DNA of 5,555 nt from Mariprofundaceae bacterium (GTDB lineage: Bacteria > Pseudomonadota > Zetaproteobacteria > Mariprofundales > Mariprofundaceae). The position numbers and the translations under genes are program-made. Location: positions 1-5,555 of the forward strand of contig JALVTX010000227.1 of the NCBI GenBank assembly GCA_027035825.1, given 5' to 3'. This document shows positions 5,165 to 5,555 of this stretch, one piece after another; positions within the stretch are counted from its first letter, which is position 1, and every line of letters starts with the position of its first letter. The notes below the pieces were generated by a model. It saw nothing but the letters and a program-made list of their open reading frames with translations, was not told where the DNA came from and made no database searches.

Positions 5165-5400
5165 GCGCGACCCTTGCGCAGTTCGCGAACGTAGGCCTCC
5201 ACGTCGCGGGCGTCGTCATGATCCCGCCAGATTCCGAACAGGCGGCGGCCGGCATCCGCGTCCGCTCCGCCTTCTTCCTCGAAAGGCACCAACCGGGCGC
5301 AAGGCTTTCCGCGATAGGTGATGACCACCTCCTCGCCCCTGCGCACCGTTTCCAGCAATTCCCGGGAATGGAACCGTAGATCCCTGGCCGTGGCTTTCAT
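5158..5400 (-). CDS. Type II antitoxin, Phd/YefM family
   Basis: This is an 80-residue antitoxin. The N-terminal half reads MKATARDLRFHSRELLETVRR, then GEEVVITYRGKPCARLVPF, the Phd/YefM DNA-binding fold in which a short helix-strand unit ends with a conserved RG-KP-A-L-P segment. The charged C-terminal part (about 42-80) would wrap the VapC toxin. The start at 5400 has GGAGG (complement of 5406-5410) 5 nt upstream. A palindrome and strong promoter sit immediately upstream, consistent with autorepression by the antitoxin or the complex. Confidence 0.92.
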   Translation of the reverse strand: MKATARDLRFHSRELLETVRRGEEVVITYRGKPCARLVPFEEEGGADADAGRRLFGIWRDHDDARDVEAYVRELRKGRAC

Positions 5401-5412
5401 GACAACCTCCGC

Positions 5413-5428
5413 TCAAGTTTATACTTGA
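5413..5428. promoter_or_regulatory. Palindromic operator of the toxin-antitoxin operon
   Basis: TCAAGT (5413-5418), TTAT, ACTTGA (5423-5428) is a perfect inverted repeat with 6-bp arms and a 4-bp centre. It abuts the -10 element and covers the expected transcription start of the antitoxin-toxin operon, so a bound dimer would block initiation. Phd/YefM-type antitoxins are known to bind short palindromes in their own promoters. Binding here is inferred. Confidence 0.65.
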
Positions 5429-5456
5429 ACATATACATTAGTTGGCGCTCTGTCAA
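5428..5456 (-). promoter_or_regulatory. Sigma70-type promoter of the vapBC operon
   Basis: On the minus strand a perfect -35 TTGACA (complement of 5451-5456) is followed by a 17-nt spacer and TATGTT (complement of 5428-5433). Transcription would start near 5421, inside the palindrome, giving a short leader to the antitoxin ATG at 5400. The -35 flank CGGTTTGACA and the -10 TATGTT are the same as at the yjdM promoter. Confidence 0.65.
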
Positions 5457-5496
5457 ACCGCTGCGCGGCCGCCCACGAACGGGTAGCCTGCCGCGC

Positions 5497-5555
5497 ATGC
5501 CCAAGATTCTCTTCCATTTCGGCGAGCTTTCGCTCAAGGGGCGCAACCGCGCCAC
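5497..5555 (+). CDS. thiI: N-terminus of tRNA 4-thiouridine synthetase ThiI (cut by the window edge)
   Basis: The ATG at 5497 opens MPKILFHFGELSLKGRNRA, and the frame continues off the window. The FGE-x-x-x-KG-x-NR signature near the N-terminus is characteristic of ThiI, which adenylates U8 of tRNA and inserts sulfur to form 4-thiouridine; in some organisms it also serves thiamine thiazole synthesis. The ferredoxin-like N-terminal domain, THUMP domain and PP-loop domain would follow outside the window. The ribosome site is weak (GGGTAG at 5481-5486). It is divergent from the vapBC operon, with 96 nt between the starts. Confidence 0.8.
   Translation, partial: MPKILFHFGELSLKGRNRA

Noticed and set aside
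5420..5437. TATACT and TATACA as -10 boxes for a rightward thiI promoter
   Set aside because: Neither has an acceptable -35 at 16-18 nt upstream. The AT-rich stretch is better explained by the leftward vapBC promoter and its operator.

Overview
This is a 5.5 kb GC-rich bacterial window. It holds eight complete genes and the first codons of two more, one at each edge. The signal peptide plus C-terminal sorting signal on the largest protein points to a Gram-negative-type envelope. The gene mix (CPBP sorting protease, PfkB kinase, YjdM, VapBC, ThiI) does not fix a phylum. An environmental proteobacterium or a member of the Verrucomicrobia/Lentisphaera/Kiritimatiella sphere are guesses only. No RNA genes, CRISPR arrays or insertion sequence ends were seen.

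Positions 1-413: a leftward gene begins at 33 behind a strong Shine-Dalgarno site that can be locked in a 9-bp stem, and only 11 codons are visible. The rest is a divergent intergenic region, less GC-rich than the right half, with a weak promoter-like element for the rightward gene.

Positions 414-2779: the most interesting unit. A 639-residue secreted protein carries 14 tandem units of about 39 residues, probably beta-propeller blades, and ends in a Gly-rich/Cys/FDP-x-LP/hydrophobic/Arg-rich tail of the JDVT-CTERM type. A 149-residue CPBP-family (glutamic-type) intramembrane protease, MrtJ-like, follows and overlaps it by 4 nt (GTGA). I read this as a dedicated one-substrate, one-protease sorting pair.

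Positions 2831-4338: a tight rightward cluster of a 39-residue zinc-ribbon protein resembling the RNA polymerase subunit Rpb12/RpoP, a PfkB-family sugar kinase 6 nt later, and a DUF523 (TudS-like) iron-sulfur protein overlapping the kinase by 7 nt.

Positions 4346-5456: a leftward block. yjdM (phnA) converges on the DUF523 gene with 7 nt between them and appears to have its own promoter. A VapC PIN-domain toxin with an overlapping Phd/YefM antitoxin is driven by a good sigma70-type promoter whose -10 abuts a perfect 6-4-6 palindrome, a probable autoregulatory operator.

Positions 5497-5555: the N-terminus of thiI, which makes 4-thiouridine in tRNA, runs off the right edge. Its proximity to a TudS-like gene (a family with thiouracil desulfurase activity) is worth noting.
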